A DNA stretch of 64,000 bases, from assembly GCA_017399305.1 (NCBI GenBank), contig JAFQDK010000053.1:26434-90433 (forward strand), read 5' to 3'. Below the pieces are notes generated by a model. That model had not been told where the DNA came from. It saw nothing but the letters and a program-made list of their open reading frames with translations, and made no database searches. Origin of the DNA: Clostridia bacterium (GTDB lineage: Bacteria > Bacillota > Clostridia > Oscillospirales > CAG-272). Made by a program: the position numbers and the translations under genes. Shown piece after piece: positions 34,593 to 42,595 of the stretch (position 1 is the first letter of the stretch; each line of letters begins with the position of its first letter).

Positions 34593-34622
34593 GTTTACTC
34601 TCCTTGATTATCAATATAAATT

Positions 34623-34651
34623 ATGATAACACAATATATATTGTGAGTAAA
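34623..34651 (-). promoter_or_regulatory. Promoter of the esterase gene with palindrome in its spacer
   Basis: Minus-strand TTTACT -35 (34646-34651) and TATCAT -10 (34623-34628), 17-bp spacer. The spacer is filled by the perfect palindrome CACAATATATATTGTG (34630-34645), a likely operator. Confidence 0.55.
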
Positions 34652-34695
34652 GACAAATTATCTGTTGTTTTTTCAAAAAAGTTGTACAACATAAC

Positions 34696-34723
34696 AAAAA
34701 GGACTGCCTGAGCAGTCCTTTTT
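34696..34723 (-). terminator. Terminator after the DUF1508 gene
   Basis: AAAAAGGACTGC and GCAGTCCTTTTT form a 12-bp stem with a CTGA-type loop; it can work in both directions. Confidence 0.8.
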
Positions 34724-34729
34724 ATGTAC

Positions 34730-35092
34730 TTATTTTTCGATTTCTGCATCGGGAGCGTTTTTCTTAACGCTTTCAATTCCGTTAAGGCAGCTATCCTTGG
34801 TGGTGTAGCCCTCAGAGGTAGCGATAACTTCACCATTCTTTGCCTTGAGTCTGAATCTGTACTCGCCCGCTTTATCCTGATATACTTCGAACTTGGGGTG
34901 CTTAACAGTCTCAAAATTCTCAACTGTCTGGTCCTCAACTCCGCCAACACAGTTATTGCGAACGCTCTCAATGCCGTTAAGGCAAGCGGACTCGGAAGAA
35001 TATACCTCGGAAGTAGCGATAACCTGACCGTTACCTGCCTTTAAATCAAATTTAACTCCTGTAGAAGTTTCTTTTACAACAAACTTGCCCAT
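34730..35092 (-). CDS. Tandem DUF1508 (YegP-like) protein
   Basis: The 120-residue protein is a duplication of a unit of about 48-55 residues: KFVVKETSTGVKFDLKAGNG...SSESACLNGIESVRNN and KFEVYQDKAGEYRFRLKAKN...TTKDSCLNGIESVKKN. This is the YegP/DUF1508 fold. The molecular role of the family is unsettled. The ATG at 35092 is preferred over an in-frame start 7 codons upstream because GAGGA lies just before it. It stands alone with its own terminator. Confidence 0.88.
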   Translation of the reverse strand: MGKFVVKETSTGVKFDLKAGNGQVIATSEVYSSESACLNGIESVRNNCVGGVEDQTVENFETVKHPKFEVYQDKAGEYRFRLKAKNGEVIATSEGYTTKDSCLNGIESVKKNAPDAEIEK

Positions 35093-35194
35093 CGGCTTAG
35101 TCCTCACTTTCAAAACTTATTGGTTAAAATAACCTTTTCTGTTTAAATTGTAGCATATATTGTTTTTTTCGTCAAGCACTTTTATTCAAGCTGC

Positions 35195-35977
35195 TTAAAT
35201 CTTTTCAAGAGAGTTTGAAAGAAATGCCTTTGTCTTTTCACTCTTTGGTGCACCGAAAACCTCATCAGGAGTGCCAATTTCTTCTATCACACCGTCAGCC
35301 ATGAAAATAACTTTATCTGCCACATTTTTTGCAAACTCCATTTCATGAGTTACAACTATCATGGTGTGATCCTCGCCCTTAAGCCCTTTGATAACTCTCA
35401 AAACTTCGCCTGTAAGTTCGGGGTCAAGCGCGCTTGTCGGTTCGTCAAAGCAAAGTATCTCGGGCTGCATTACAAGTGCACGCGCAATAGCAACTCGTTG
35501 TTGCTGTCCGCCTGAAAGCTCACACGGATATGCGTTGCTCTTATCCGAAAGCCCTACCCTTTCCAAAAGCTCAACCGCCTTTTGATCTATTGATTCAAGA
35601 GCCACCTTTTTTTCCACGCCAGAAAGCTTTTTCTTTTTGAGAGCAAGTGTAGGCGCAAGTGTCAGGTTCTCCATAACGTTATACTGTGGGAACAGATTAA
35701 ACGATTGGAACACTAGACCAAACTTAAGACGTTTTTCGCGAATCTCGTTATCATTATACTCGACATCGGCATCAAAAACGGTTTCTCCGTCTACATAAAT
35801 ACTGCCTTTATCTGCCGTTTCAAGAAAGTTGAGACAACGAAGCAACGTTGTCTTGCCACTTCCTGACGAGCCGATAATCGCAAGAACTTCGCCCTTTTCA
35901 AGCTCAAAATCAATACCTTTGAGGACTTCGGTTTTGCCAAAATTCTTTTTGATGTTTCTAACTTCAAGCAATGCCAT
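35195..35977 (-). CDS. Polar amino acid ABC transporter ATP-binding protein
   Basis: The 260-residue GlnQ/HisP-type ATPase has Walker A GSSGSGKTT (near residue 36), Q-loop VFQSFNLFPQ, signature LSGGQQQRVAIAR, Walker B ILCFDEPTSALDPE and H-loop VTHEM. It is the last gene of a binding protein-permease-ATPase operon for amino acid import. Confidence 0.93.
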   Translation of the reverse strand: MALLEVRNIKKNFGKTEVLKGIDFELEKGEVLAIIGSSGSGKTTLLRCLNFLETADKGSIYVDGETVFDADVEYNDNEIREKRLKFGLVFQSFNLFPQYNVMENLTLAPTLALKKKKLSGVEKKVALESIDQKAVELLERVGLSDKSNAYPCELSGGQQQRVAIARALVMQPEILCFDEPTSALDPELTGEVLRVIKGLKGEDHTMIVVTHEMEFAKNVADKVIFMADGVIEEIGTPDEVFGAPKSEKTKAFLSNSLEKI

Positions 35978-35989
35978 ATCTTGTCCTCC

Positions 35990-36634
35990 CTATGCCTTGT
36001 AATAATTGAGTTTCTTTTCGAAAAATCCGAAAAGAAGTGAAAGCAAGCCTACAAAAACAAGATAGAATACTGCCGTATAGAAGAGCGGCCACATAAGACC
36101 GTATGCCGCAAACTCCTGCGCCGCTTTTATGATCTCAACGATCATAATTACTCTTGCAAGTGCGGTATCTTTTACAAGTGTTATTACTTCATTTGACATA
36201 GGTGCGAGAATACGTTTTACAACCTGCATCAGCACAACCTTGAAAAAGATTTGCGATTTGGTCATGCCAAGTACCTGCCCCGCCTCATACTGCCCTTTGG
36301 CAATACTCTCAATTCCGCCGCGGTATATCTCGGAGAAATAGCAAGCATAGTTAATTACAAACGCCGCTATAACCGATCCAAAGCGCGAAAAAAGAGGTGT
36401 GCCGAGAAAATATCCCGGTACATAAAAAACTATAATTACCTGGAGCATCAGCGGAACACCGCGTATTATCCAAACAAATATTTTTGTTATGTAAGCAAGC
36501 GGCTTAAACTTTGACATAGAACCAAAAGAAATGACCAAACCCAAAGGAAGCGCTAACACGAGTGTTAGCGCAAAAATCAGGCAGGTCTGTTCAAGTCCTT
36601 TAAGCAAGCTTAACGTGACTTCCCAAAAACCCAT
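35990..36634 (-). CDS. Polar amino acid ABC transporter permease
   Basis: The 214-residue HisM-type permease has about five membrane helices and the EAA loop YEAGQVLGMTKSQIFFKVVLMQ (about 136-157), preceded by the conserved RGVPLMLQV segment. It lies 12 bases upstream of the ATPase gene. Confidence 0.92.
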   Translation of the reverse strand: MGFWEVTLSLLKGLEQTCLIFALTLVLALPLGLVISFGSMSKFKPLAYITKIFVWIIRGVPLMLQVIIVFYVPGYFLGTPLFSRFGSVIAAFVINYACYFSEIYRGGIESIAKGQYEAGQVLGMTKSQIFFKVVLMQVVKRILAPMSNEVITLVKDTALARVIMIVEIIKAAQEFAAYGLMWPLFYTAVFYLVFVGLLSLLFGFFEKKLNYYKA

Positions 36635-36672
36635 AAATATTTTCCTTTGTAGATATTATACTTGTTTTAAAA

Positions 36673-37458
36673 TTACTCGATGGTCTCGGTAACCTTAAGA
36701 ACATTCTCAAAGCCATACTTGGTAGCGAGCTCCATGAGCTTGCCACTTTCTTCAAGCTGCTTGATAGCAACATTAACCTTTGCTGTAAGTTCGCTGCCCT
36801 TCTTGAAGCCGATTGCATAAATCTCAGAGTCAAGAACAATATCTTCAACGATTGCAAGGTCTGCATAGTCGCCATTGCCGCAAAGATTCTGCGCAAGAAG
36901 AATGTCAACAACGATGAAATCAACAGCGCCGGACTTAACCTCAGGGAATGCATCAATCTGAGAAGGCGCGGTGTTAACCTTATCAGTTACGGATTCTGCA
37001 TAAGCTGCACCTGCACTACCGCCCTCAACACATGCAGTCTTGCCTGCGAGAGCATCTGCGCTTGTGTAGTTAGCAACATTATCCTTCTTTACAACGATAC
37101 ACTGCTGGTTGAGCATATAACCGTAAGAAAAGTCTACAAGATCGCTTCTCTTAACGCCATTGTCGCTGGAGTTAGCAGTAAAGCCGTTCCAGATACAATC
37201 AATAGCTCCGGAGTTGAGCTCATTGTACTTCTGCTCCCAGTCAATCTCCTGGAAGGAAACATCCATGCCGATAATCTTTCCAACTTCCATTGCGAACTCA
37301 GACTCAAAGCCTGTCCAGTTGCCATCAGCGTCTTTTTCATTCATGTTTTCAAAGATAGTAACACCACAAACAAGGGTGTTGTCTTCCTTTTCTCCGCATG
37401 CTGCGAAGCAAGCTGCGCACATTACAAGCGCAAGAATAAGTGCAAGAATTTTTTTCAT
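36673..37458 (-). CDS. Polar amino acid ABC transporter substrate-binding lipoprotein
   Basis: The 261-residue family 3 solute-binding protein has a lipoprotein signal (lipobox ACFAAC, Cys20), the fold-defining WTGFESEFAMEVGKIIG segment, and GFTANSSDNGVKRSDLVDFS. In many arginine/glutamine binders the segment after ADGxxxGF reads D-x-D; here it is FESEF, so the ligand cannot be named. It starts the operon and has its own consensus-like promoter. Confidence 0.9.
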   Translation of the reverse strand: MKKILALILALVMCAACFAACGEKEDNTLVCGVTIFENMNEKDADGNWTGFESEFAMEVGKIIGMDVSFQEIDWEQKYNELNSGAIDCIWNGFTANSSDNGVKRSDLVDFSYGYMLNQQCIVVKKDNVANYTSADALAGKTACVEGGSAGAAYAESVTDKVNTAPSQIDAFPEVKSGAVDFIVVDILLAQNLCGNGDYADLAIVEDIVLDSEIYAIGFKKGSELTAKVNVAIKQLEESGKLMELATKYGFENVLKVTETIE

Positions 37459-37520
37459 TTTGGTTTTCTCCTATGTATTTAATTTTTTGTTTTATCACTT
37501 TAGCGTGCTAAACTGATAAC

Positions 37521-37549
37521 ATACTAACATATACGTATCACTTTGTCAA
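37521..37549 (-). promoter_or_regulatory. Promoter of the amino acid ABC operon
   Basis: Minus-strand TTGACA -35 (37544-37549) and TAGTAT -10 (37521-37526), 17-bp spacer. Confidence 0.7.
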
Positions 37550-37628
37550 GAGGTTTATGCAAAAAAGTTTAAAGATTTGTACTTAAATCAAAGCGAGGAG
37601 TGTAGACGCCCCATTGTATGTAGTTTAT

Positions 37629-38117
37629 TTAGCTAATACGAGTTACCGTTCCGCTAACAGAAACAACTTCCCAAGTAAGTTTAAGAGAATCTTTTTGAAT
37701 TTGATATGTCTCTTCTATACCTTCAAAAAAGACCGCTTTGTCCATACCACTTCCCCCAATATCACAAGATACTTTCACTTCTTTTTGAGTTGTTACATCT
37801 TGTGTCTTTTCAAATCCGTAATAAGTATTGTAAGTTGCGGTCATTTTTACTGTAAGAACAACATTGTTATAATCATAATTTGTAGAGGCTCCATTAACGG
37901 TAACAATACACTGCGCCTCAGAATTGCAAGAAATAGAATTAGCGCTATCCAATGGTTTTATTAACCAATTTTTCCCACTGAAATAGACATCGTGGAAAAC
38001 ATTTAGATATGTTTCATAATTTTCAGTTGTAAGCTCAACTTCGTTATTCTTACCACTGCAAGCGAACATGCATAAGCATAGTAGAGTTGTCAAAAATAGC
38101 AATACTAATCTTTTCAT
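37629..38117 (-). CDS. Lipoprotein of unknown function
   Basis: The 162-residue protein has a lipoprotein signal (LCLCMFAC, lipid Cys20) and a beta-rich domain with no recognised family. Possible ligand or wall-exposed role is not deducible. It is monocistronic, with repeat-derived sequence upstream. Confidence 0.55.
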   Translation of the reverse strand: MKRLVLLFLTTLLCLCMFACSGKNNEVELTTENYETYLNVFHDVYFSGKNWLIKPLDSANSISCNSEAQCIVTVNGASTNYDYNNVVLTVKMTATYNTYYGFEKTQDVTTQKEVKVSCDIGGSGMDKAVFFEGIEETYQIQKDSLKLTWEVVSVSGTVTRIS

Positions 38118-38203
38118 AATACTTTGTCCTTTCCGAATTCCATAAAACTATTAGAGTATTAACTTTCGAGGTACCAAGAATGACATGGATAGCGATGATT
38201 CGG

Positions 38204-38270
38204 TAAATTAATGTTTACGATACTATCCCTCATCCGTCACTGCGTGGCACCTTCCCCCAAGGGAAAGCAA
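38204..38270. repeat. Copy of the TAAATTAATGTTT intergenic repeat
   Basis: TAAATTAATGTTTACGA is followed by TCCCTCATCCGTCACT and CACCTTCCCCCAAGGG. The same blocks recur in order at 63807-63870, and the first block at 17280. Non-coding. It fills most of the gap 38118-38293. Confidence 0.65.
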
Positions 38271-38293
38271 AATTCACCTAAAAAAGCACCAAC

Positions 38294-38327
38294 AAAAAAG
38301 CGACGGCACGAAAGCCGTCGCTTTTTT
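38294..38327 (-). terminator. Terminator of the DUF177-rpmF operon
   Basis: AAAAAAGCGACGGC and GCCGTCGCTTTTTT form a 14-bp stem with a 6-base loop. Confidence 0.85.
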
Positions 38328-38334
38328 GAAAGGC

Positions 38335-38517
38335 TTACGCCTCTTTCTTAACGATTTCTTCGCCCTTGTAGTAGCCACATTCGCTACATACACGGTGTGC
38401 ACGATTGTACTCGCCGCACTTAGGACACTTTACCATGCCGGGGAGCGGAAGCTTCCAAACATTGGAACGTCTCTTGTCTCTACGTGCCTTGGATGTTTTT
38501 CTCTTCGGTACTGCCAT
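38335..38517 (-). CDS. rpmF: 50S ribosomal protein L32
   Basis: The 60-residue protein starts [18 protein letters not shown], the L32 signature, and holds the zinc-type cysteine pairs CPKCG and CSECG. It follows the DUF177 gene, the classic bacterial arrangement. Confidence 0.96.
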   Translation of the reverse strand: MAVPKRKTSKARRDKRRSNVWKLPLPGMVKCPKCGEYNRAHRVCSECGYYKGEEIVKKEA

Positions 38518-38563
38518 TTAGAATACACCTCCTTAGATGCTCTATCTATTATATTTTAATTAT

Positions 38564-39091
38564 TTATTCTTCATCAAACATCTGCAAAAGCTTTGCAAAT
38601 GCAGGATTGATTTCTTTAGTAGGACAATTGCACTGCCCTTCATTTAAATCTTTGCCGCACTTCTGGCAGAGACCTTTGCAATCTTCTTTACAAAGAATGC
38701 GTGTGGGAAAATCAAGCATGAGAACCTCAGTAAGCTGCTCATCAATATCAAGCATACCGTTTTCTACGACTACGAAATCCTCTTCTTTTTCCTCAGCATC
38801 ATCAACCATGCCCTCAGGCACAACTGTGCGCTCAAAATTGATTTCAAATTCACCGCTGACATCACATGCACAGCGCGCACACACAGTCACATACGGAAGT
38901 GTAACCGAAAGTTTAAGGCGCATATAGCCTGCATTGTCAGTGATAACACCCGTAACCCTCGCAGGTGTCGGGAATGTCACGCCTGAAAGATTGACAGAAT
39001 TGCCAACATCCTCAGTCGCAACAGAAAGCATATAATCAATATCCAATCTGTTTTTTTCACCCGAAAGAAGTGAAGATATATTAAGCACCAT
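38564..39091 (-). CDS. YceD/DUF177 family protein
   Basis: The 175-residue protein has the DUF177 cysteine motifs CARCACD (near residue 73) and LCKEDCKGLCQKCGKDLN (near 133-150). Family members are linked to 23S rRNA or ribosome maturation and sit next to rpmF in most bacteria, as here. Confidence 0.92.
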   Translation of the reverse strand: MVLNISSLLSGEKNRLDIDYMLSVATEDVGNSVNLSGVTFPTPARVTGVITDNAGYMRLKLSVTLPYVTVCARCACDVSGEFEINFERTVVPEGMVDDAEEKEEDFVVVENGMLDIDEQLTEVLMLDFPTRILCKEDCKGLCQKCGKDLNEGQCNCPTKEINPAFAKLLQMFDEE

Positions 39092-39131
39092 ATACCGATA
39101 CTCCTTTCAAGCATAGAAATGCAACATAAGC

Positions 39132-39160
39132 ATTATACATCAGCAAATTGCGATTGTCAA
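39132..39160 (-). promoter_or_regulatory. Consensus promoter of DUF177-rpmF
   Basis: Minus-strand TTGACA (39155-39160), 17-bp spacer, TATAAT (39132-39137). Confidence 0.85.
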
Positions 39161-39191
39161 GAAAAAAGTTGCAATATTTTGATGTTTTTCT

Positions 39192-39220
39192 TTGACATTC
39201 GCCGGATATAGTTGTATACT
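39192..39220 (+). promoter_or_regulatory. Promoter of the membrane protein gene at 39250
   Basis: TTGACA (39192-39197), 17-bp spacer, TATACT (39215-39220). Confidence 0.8.
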
Positions 39221-39249
39221 TATACTAACACATAAAACAGGAGATTGCA

Positions 39250-39837
39250 ATGATAAGAAAACTGTTTAAACTTTTGGGCACCGGAATAATCTTGCTTGTA
39301 GTGGGCTTGTTGGGTTACAGAATCTTTTCCCTCAACCATTATCCAGCCTTTGCCGAGGGCATTGTTGCCGTAGATCCACTTAAAGAAAGCCATTTAAGAG
39401 GGGAACTGAGCGGAAAGACTTGGGAATTGCCGGTAGAAATGGATACGGCAGGAGAGTTCTTTGCACATCAACCTATATATTTTGAAAACGAAAAGGTACT
39501 CATCGTTACCATAAGATACAATGACTCGCTGCTTGAGGAACTTAAATTTGACGGCGATGGCAGTGAGCTTCCTCTTTTCCCTTCTCTCTATGCCGACGGC
39601 GTAAAGCGAGTAATTCCAACATGCTACGAATACGGTCATGCATTCGGTCTTTACTCATACCGCCGATACGTTTTTGAGAACGTGGATCTCGCAGCATATG
39701 AACACCTTTACCTTGACATCCACCGCGAAGAAGCTTATGAGGATGTGCCGTATACCACACTTGAGATATACAATACAAGCAGAAAAACAGAAATATACGA
39801 ACTCACTTCCTCTGACAAAAAGGAACTGTTAAAATAG
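39250..39837 (+). CDS. Membrane-anchored protein of unknown function
   Basis: The 195-residue protein has one N-terminal membrane helix (about 8-28, LGTGIILLVVGLLGYRIF) and an extracytoplasmic domain of about 165 residues with no recognised family. AGGAG precedes the ATG. It has a strong promoter of its own and a terminator, so it is a single-gene unit. Confidence 0.6.
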   Translation: MIRKLFKLLGTGIILLVVGLLGYRIFSLNHYPAFAEGIVAVDPLKESHLRGELSGKTWELPVEMDTAGEFFAHQPIYFENEKVLIVTIRYNDSLLEELKFDGDGSELPLFPSLYADGVKRVIPTCYEYGHAFGLYSYRRYVFENVDLAAYEHLYLDIHREEAYEDVPYTTLEIYNTSRKTEIYELTSSDKKELLK

Positions 39838-39839
39838 AC

Positions 39840-39863
39840 AAAAGCCGACATTAGTCGGCTTTT
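39840..39863. terminator. Bidirectional terminator
   Basis: AAAAGCCGAC and GTCGGCTTTT form a 10-bp stem between convergent genes; it includes the stop codon at 39851. Confidence 0.8.
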
Positions 39864-40507
39864 ATTTCTTTAAGTGACTTTATATAAAAAGTTCCGTCAT
39901 CTCGCTTCATTAAAAGAAGTCGGTACGTTGGCGACACCGATTCATTCATTGCACAAGTAAACGTACAAACATAAGTATTCTCGGTTTCATAAAGCTCACT
40001 GATATTTATATCGGCTGAATTGTCTACACCTATACCCACTGACACATATGCATCAACTTTATCAAGATAAGTAAAAAGCTTTGTTGATGAATTGTTTACG
40101 CTGGCTGTTCCTCCAAAATAGCGGTATACCGTACTTTCAAAGTCAAGTGCCGGAATAACCGTGGTAATCTCATATGTCGGATACTGCTCACGTGTTTCGG
40201 TAATAAGTTCTATATTCGCATTATATTTCGAAAAATTGCGTTCAAGAATAAAGCACAGTATCCCGTCACGGTAAAGTTCAGCCGCCTCTGCAGGAGTATC
40301 AAATTCACCGAGATACGGTGTATTTTGCACCATGATCGGGATAATGCCACCAAGTTCACGGGCTACAGGGCTGTCGCTTTCAAGCATACCGATACTTTCC
40401 TCAGCCGAATAATCATGTGTATCAATACCAAGCACATCATACAACGAACAACTACTGAGCAAAAACACACAACTTATAACCAGAAGACATGCTAAAAAAC
40501 GTTTCAT
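39851..40507 (-). CDS. Lipoprotein of unknown function linked to the ATPase-like gene
   Basis: The 218-residue protein has a lipoprotein signal (FLLSSCS, lipid Cys20) and a domain of about 195 residues that is not recognised. It starts 5 bases after the stop of the degenerate P-type ATPase gene on the same strand, so both are almost surely co-transcribed. It lacks obvious metal-binding His/Met/Cys clusters. Confidence 0.6.
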   Translation of the reverse strand: MKRFLACLLVISCVFLLSSCSLYDVLGIDTHDYSAEESIGMLESDSPVARELGGIIPIMVQNTPYLGEFDTPAEAAELYRDGILCFILERNFSKYNANIELITETREQYPTYEITTVIPALDFESTVYRYFGGTASVNNSSTKLFTYLDKVDAYVSVGIGVDNSADINISELYETENTYVCTFTCAMNESVSPTYRLLLMKRDDGTFYIKSLKEIKAD

Positions 40508-40512
40508 AACAT

Positions 40513-42258
40513 TTATACCCGCTCGATAGATACTACGGTAAAGCCTACATCGCTGACCGCTTTTTCAAGTTTATTTACATCAAGCGATGCAGGGCACTTG
40601 ATGCGTGCGGCTTTATCGTCAAGAGAAATATTTGCGCTAACACCGCGAAGTGACTCAAGCGCAGTCTTGACACGGGCACTGCAATGCGCACATGACATAC
40701 CCTCTATTTTCATTGTATAATTAACTTTTCCAAACATACAGTCATCCTCCGAAGAAGCAATATCAGGTAATTTAACATTCAACAGTCTGAGCGAGTTCAA
40801 AAGAACCGCAAAAGACAGTATAAGTGACAAAATCGAAAGCGTTGCCAATGACATTACACTTTGAGTCACTCCGGCTGCTGACAGCAACGCCAAAGCTGAC
40901 AAAACAAATGATATCAACAAATTCTGTTTTATCACACGATGTGATTTTCTGCCAAGCACAAGCGAAAAAAGTATCCCCTCTAAACCACCGTCTTCAAGAG
41001 TGATGTCACTTTTCGTTGACGGCGTAAGAGTACATACGACACCGGCTTTTGCTATTGGAGCGCGGCTTACAACCATTGTGTTCATTTTAACATTATTTTT
41101 TAGTTCTTGCAACACTTTTTCACGTTCGGAAAGTAAAATATCAAAATCACTTTTTATGTCAGCGCGCTCATCTTCTGTAATGAGTATTCTGCAAACACCC
41201 AATTCCTTTAGTCGCTGCATCACTCCGCTTACTGCTTTTTTCTTCTTTCCACCAAGAAGCAAAAGACCGCAAAACTCACCGTTTCTAACCACATACAATG
41301 GAGTATAACCGCCCAAAGCAATATTTTGCACTGCATCAGGCAGTGCTATTTTTTTATCGCGCAGCAGTTTTTTATTTCCGAGGAAATACTTGTCGCCATA
41401 AACGGTAGCACCCACGCCTCTTCCGCAAATTTCAAAGTAGTTATCCGCATAAGGAATATTTGCCCCGTTCTTTACCGCCGCTTGCATAATTACCGATGCG
41501 AATGGGTGCTTTGAATGTGCCTCAATCGAAGCGCATACTGCAAGAACACCAAGCTTGTCGCCATCTACAGAATAGACATCATAGAGCGATTCAACCCGTT
41601 CGGTAACGACGCCATCTTGCTCAAAGATTATTTCTTTTACCTTTCCAAGATTTTCAACAGCGCGAGAAGTTTTAATGTGAACATTGTATTTCGACGCACA
41701 TAATCCACCTATAAGTGATGCAGCGGGACCGATTATACCAACCGTGCAAGGACATGAAACAGAAAGAACAAACAGCCCTTTTTTCAGAGCAAGCATAAGA
41801 CCGACTCTCAATCCAAGGTATACAATAACAGTAATCACAAATGCGCAAAGCGATATCGGCAATGCAATCCTACAAACGCGGTCACTTATGCGATATCCTG
41901 TTATGCCATTCTCTTTTGGCTCAAGATATCTGCCAATAACGACAAAAAACAAAGCCAATGCCGAATTTGCAAAAAGGTTTTTAGTATCCCATGTCGATAC
42001 ACCGTACATGAATGATGCAAGTGTGCCAACAAGCGTAAGCGAATACATATCCGGTTCAAAAGCGCCAAGCGCATCAAAACCTTCGCCAAGAATATCGCGA
42101 GTGATAAACAGCAAGAATAAAAATACCGCAAGCTGTACCAAAAACGGAATTTCAAATACCACAGCACCATATAAAAATATGGTTGCTGTAAATACCCCTG
42201 CCAGCCGTACCGCTTCCGGATTCTCTATATGCAATTGCCTTGTCAACATTTCTTTCAT
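40513..42258 (-). CDS. Degenerate P1B-type ATPase-like protein with C-terminal heavy-metal-associated domain
   Basis: The 581-residue protein is built like a copper-type P1B ATPase but lacks key catalytic parts. Present: hydrophobic helices (about 20-150), the CPC transport motif (SVSCPCTVG, 169-171), an HP motif (SKHPFA, 251-252) and GRGVGATVYG of the nucleotide-binding domain, and a C-terminal HMA domain (510-581) with MSCAHC. Absent: the actuator domain with TGES, since GRYLEPKENG (109-118) leads straight into the next helix; the phosphorylated Asp, since DKTGT is replaced by EQDGV (213-217); the TGD motif (ITEDE); and GDGxND (VVSRAP region, 396-401). The frame is intact and the losses are spread out, so this is a pseudo-enzyme rather than a frameshift. 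Pumping by the usual cycle is not expected; metal sensing or binding is an inference. Confidence 0.82.
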   Translation of the reverse strand: MKEMLTRQLHIENPEAVRLAGVFTATIFLYGAVVFEIPFLVQLAVFLFLLFITRDILGEGFDALGAFEPDMYSLTLVGTLASFMYGVSTWDTKNLFANSALALFFVVIGRYLEPKENGITGYRISDRVCRIALPISLCAFVITVIVYLGLRVGLMLALKKGLFVLSVSCPCTVGIIGPAASLIGGLCASKYNVHIKTSRAVENLGKVKEIIFEQDGVVTERVESLYDVYSVDGDKLGVLAVCASIEAHSKHPFASVIMQAAVKNGANIPYADNYFEICGRGVGATVYGDKYFLGNKKLLRDKKIALPDAVQNIALGGYTPLYVVRNGEFCGLLLLGGKKKKAVSGVMQRLKELGVCRILITEDERADIKSDFDILLSEREKVLQELKNNVKMNTMVVSRAPIAKAGVVCTLTPSTKSDITLEDGGLEGILFSLVLGRKSHRVIKQNLLISFVLSALALLSAAGVTQSVMSLATLSILSLILSFAVLLNSLRLLNVKLPDIASSEDDCMFGKVNYTMKIEGMSCAHCSARVKTALESLRGVSANISLDDKAARIKCPASLDVNKLEKAVSDVGFTVVSIERV

Positions 42259-42359
42259 TTTTCCAATCTTTCCTTTGCGAGTTTACAAATAGTATTGACT
42301 AAATGCATACTTTTTTTCAAAAATAACAGAAAATCATTTAAATGTATAGAAATGTATGT

Positions 42360-42365
42360 TATAAT
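42360..42365 (+). promoter_or_regulatory. -10 box of the DUF951-yfhO-ruvAB operon
   Basis: TATAAT lies 18 bases before the GGAGG of the DUF951 gene. The -35 region is poor (TTTAAA), and AAATGTATAG/AAATGTATG direct repeats overlap the spacer. Confidence 0.5.
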
Positions 42366-42394
42366 AAAATGTATGCTTTTACGGAGGTGTGCAG

Positions 42395-42595
42395 ATGAAT
42401 ATACCCAAGATTTCAGTAGGCGACATTATCGAACTGAAAAAAGTGCATCCCTGCGGCACAAACTCTATGCGAGTGGCACGAGTGGGAAGCGATATACGTA
42501 TTATTTGCAACGGCTGTGGTCGTGACATGACACTTTCACGCGAAAAGCTTGAAAAAGCAATTCGACGTATTATAAGCAATGAGGTGACAGAATGA
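42395..42595 (+). CDS. DUF951 family protein
   Basis: The 66-residue protein matches DUF951: DIIELKKVHPCGTNSMRVAR then IRIICNGCGRDMTLSREKLEK, with conserved CGxN and CNGCGR motifs. The family lacks a proven function. The ATG at 42395 is chosen because GGAGG precedes it by 7 bases. It overlaps the YfhO gene by 4 bases. Confidence 0.88.
   Translation: MNIPKISVGDIIELKKVHPCGTNSMRVARVGSDIRIICNGCGRDMTLSREKLEKAIRRIISNEVTE

Noticed and set aside
37590-37620. GTGTAGACGCCCC-like sequence considered as another copy of the right-edge hairpin repeat
   Set aside because: Only a few bases agree with the cruciform at 63921-63966 and no paired arm is present.
40513-42258. The idea that the ATPase-like gene is a frameshifted or truncated pseudogene
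   Set aside because: The frame is open from start to stop, motifs are lost in several separate places and the C-terminal metal domain is intact, so simple decay by frameshift does not explain it.
41684-42292. A 202-codon open frame opposite the ATPase-like gene
   Set aside because: The minus-strand frame carries clear P-type ATPase motifs (CPC) in this same region, so the plus-strand frame is a shadow.
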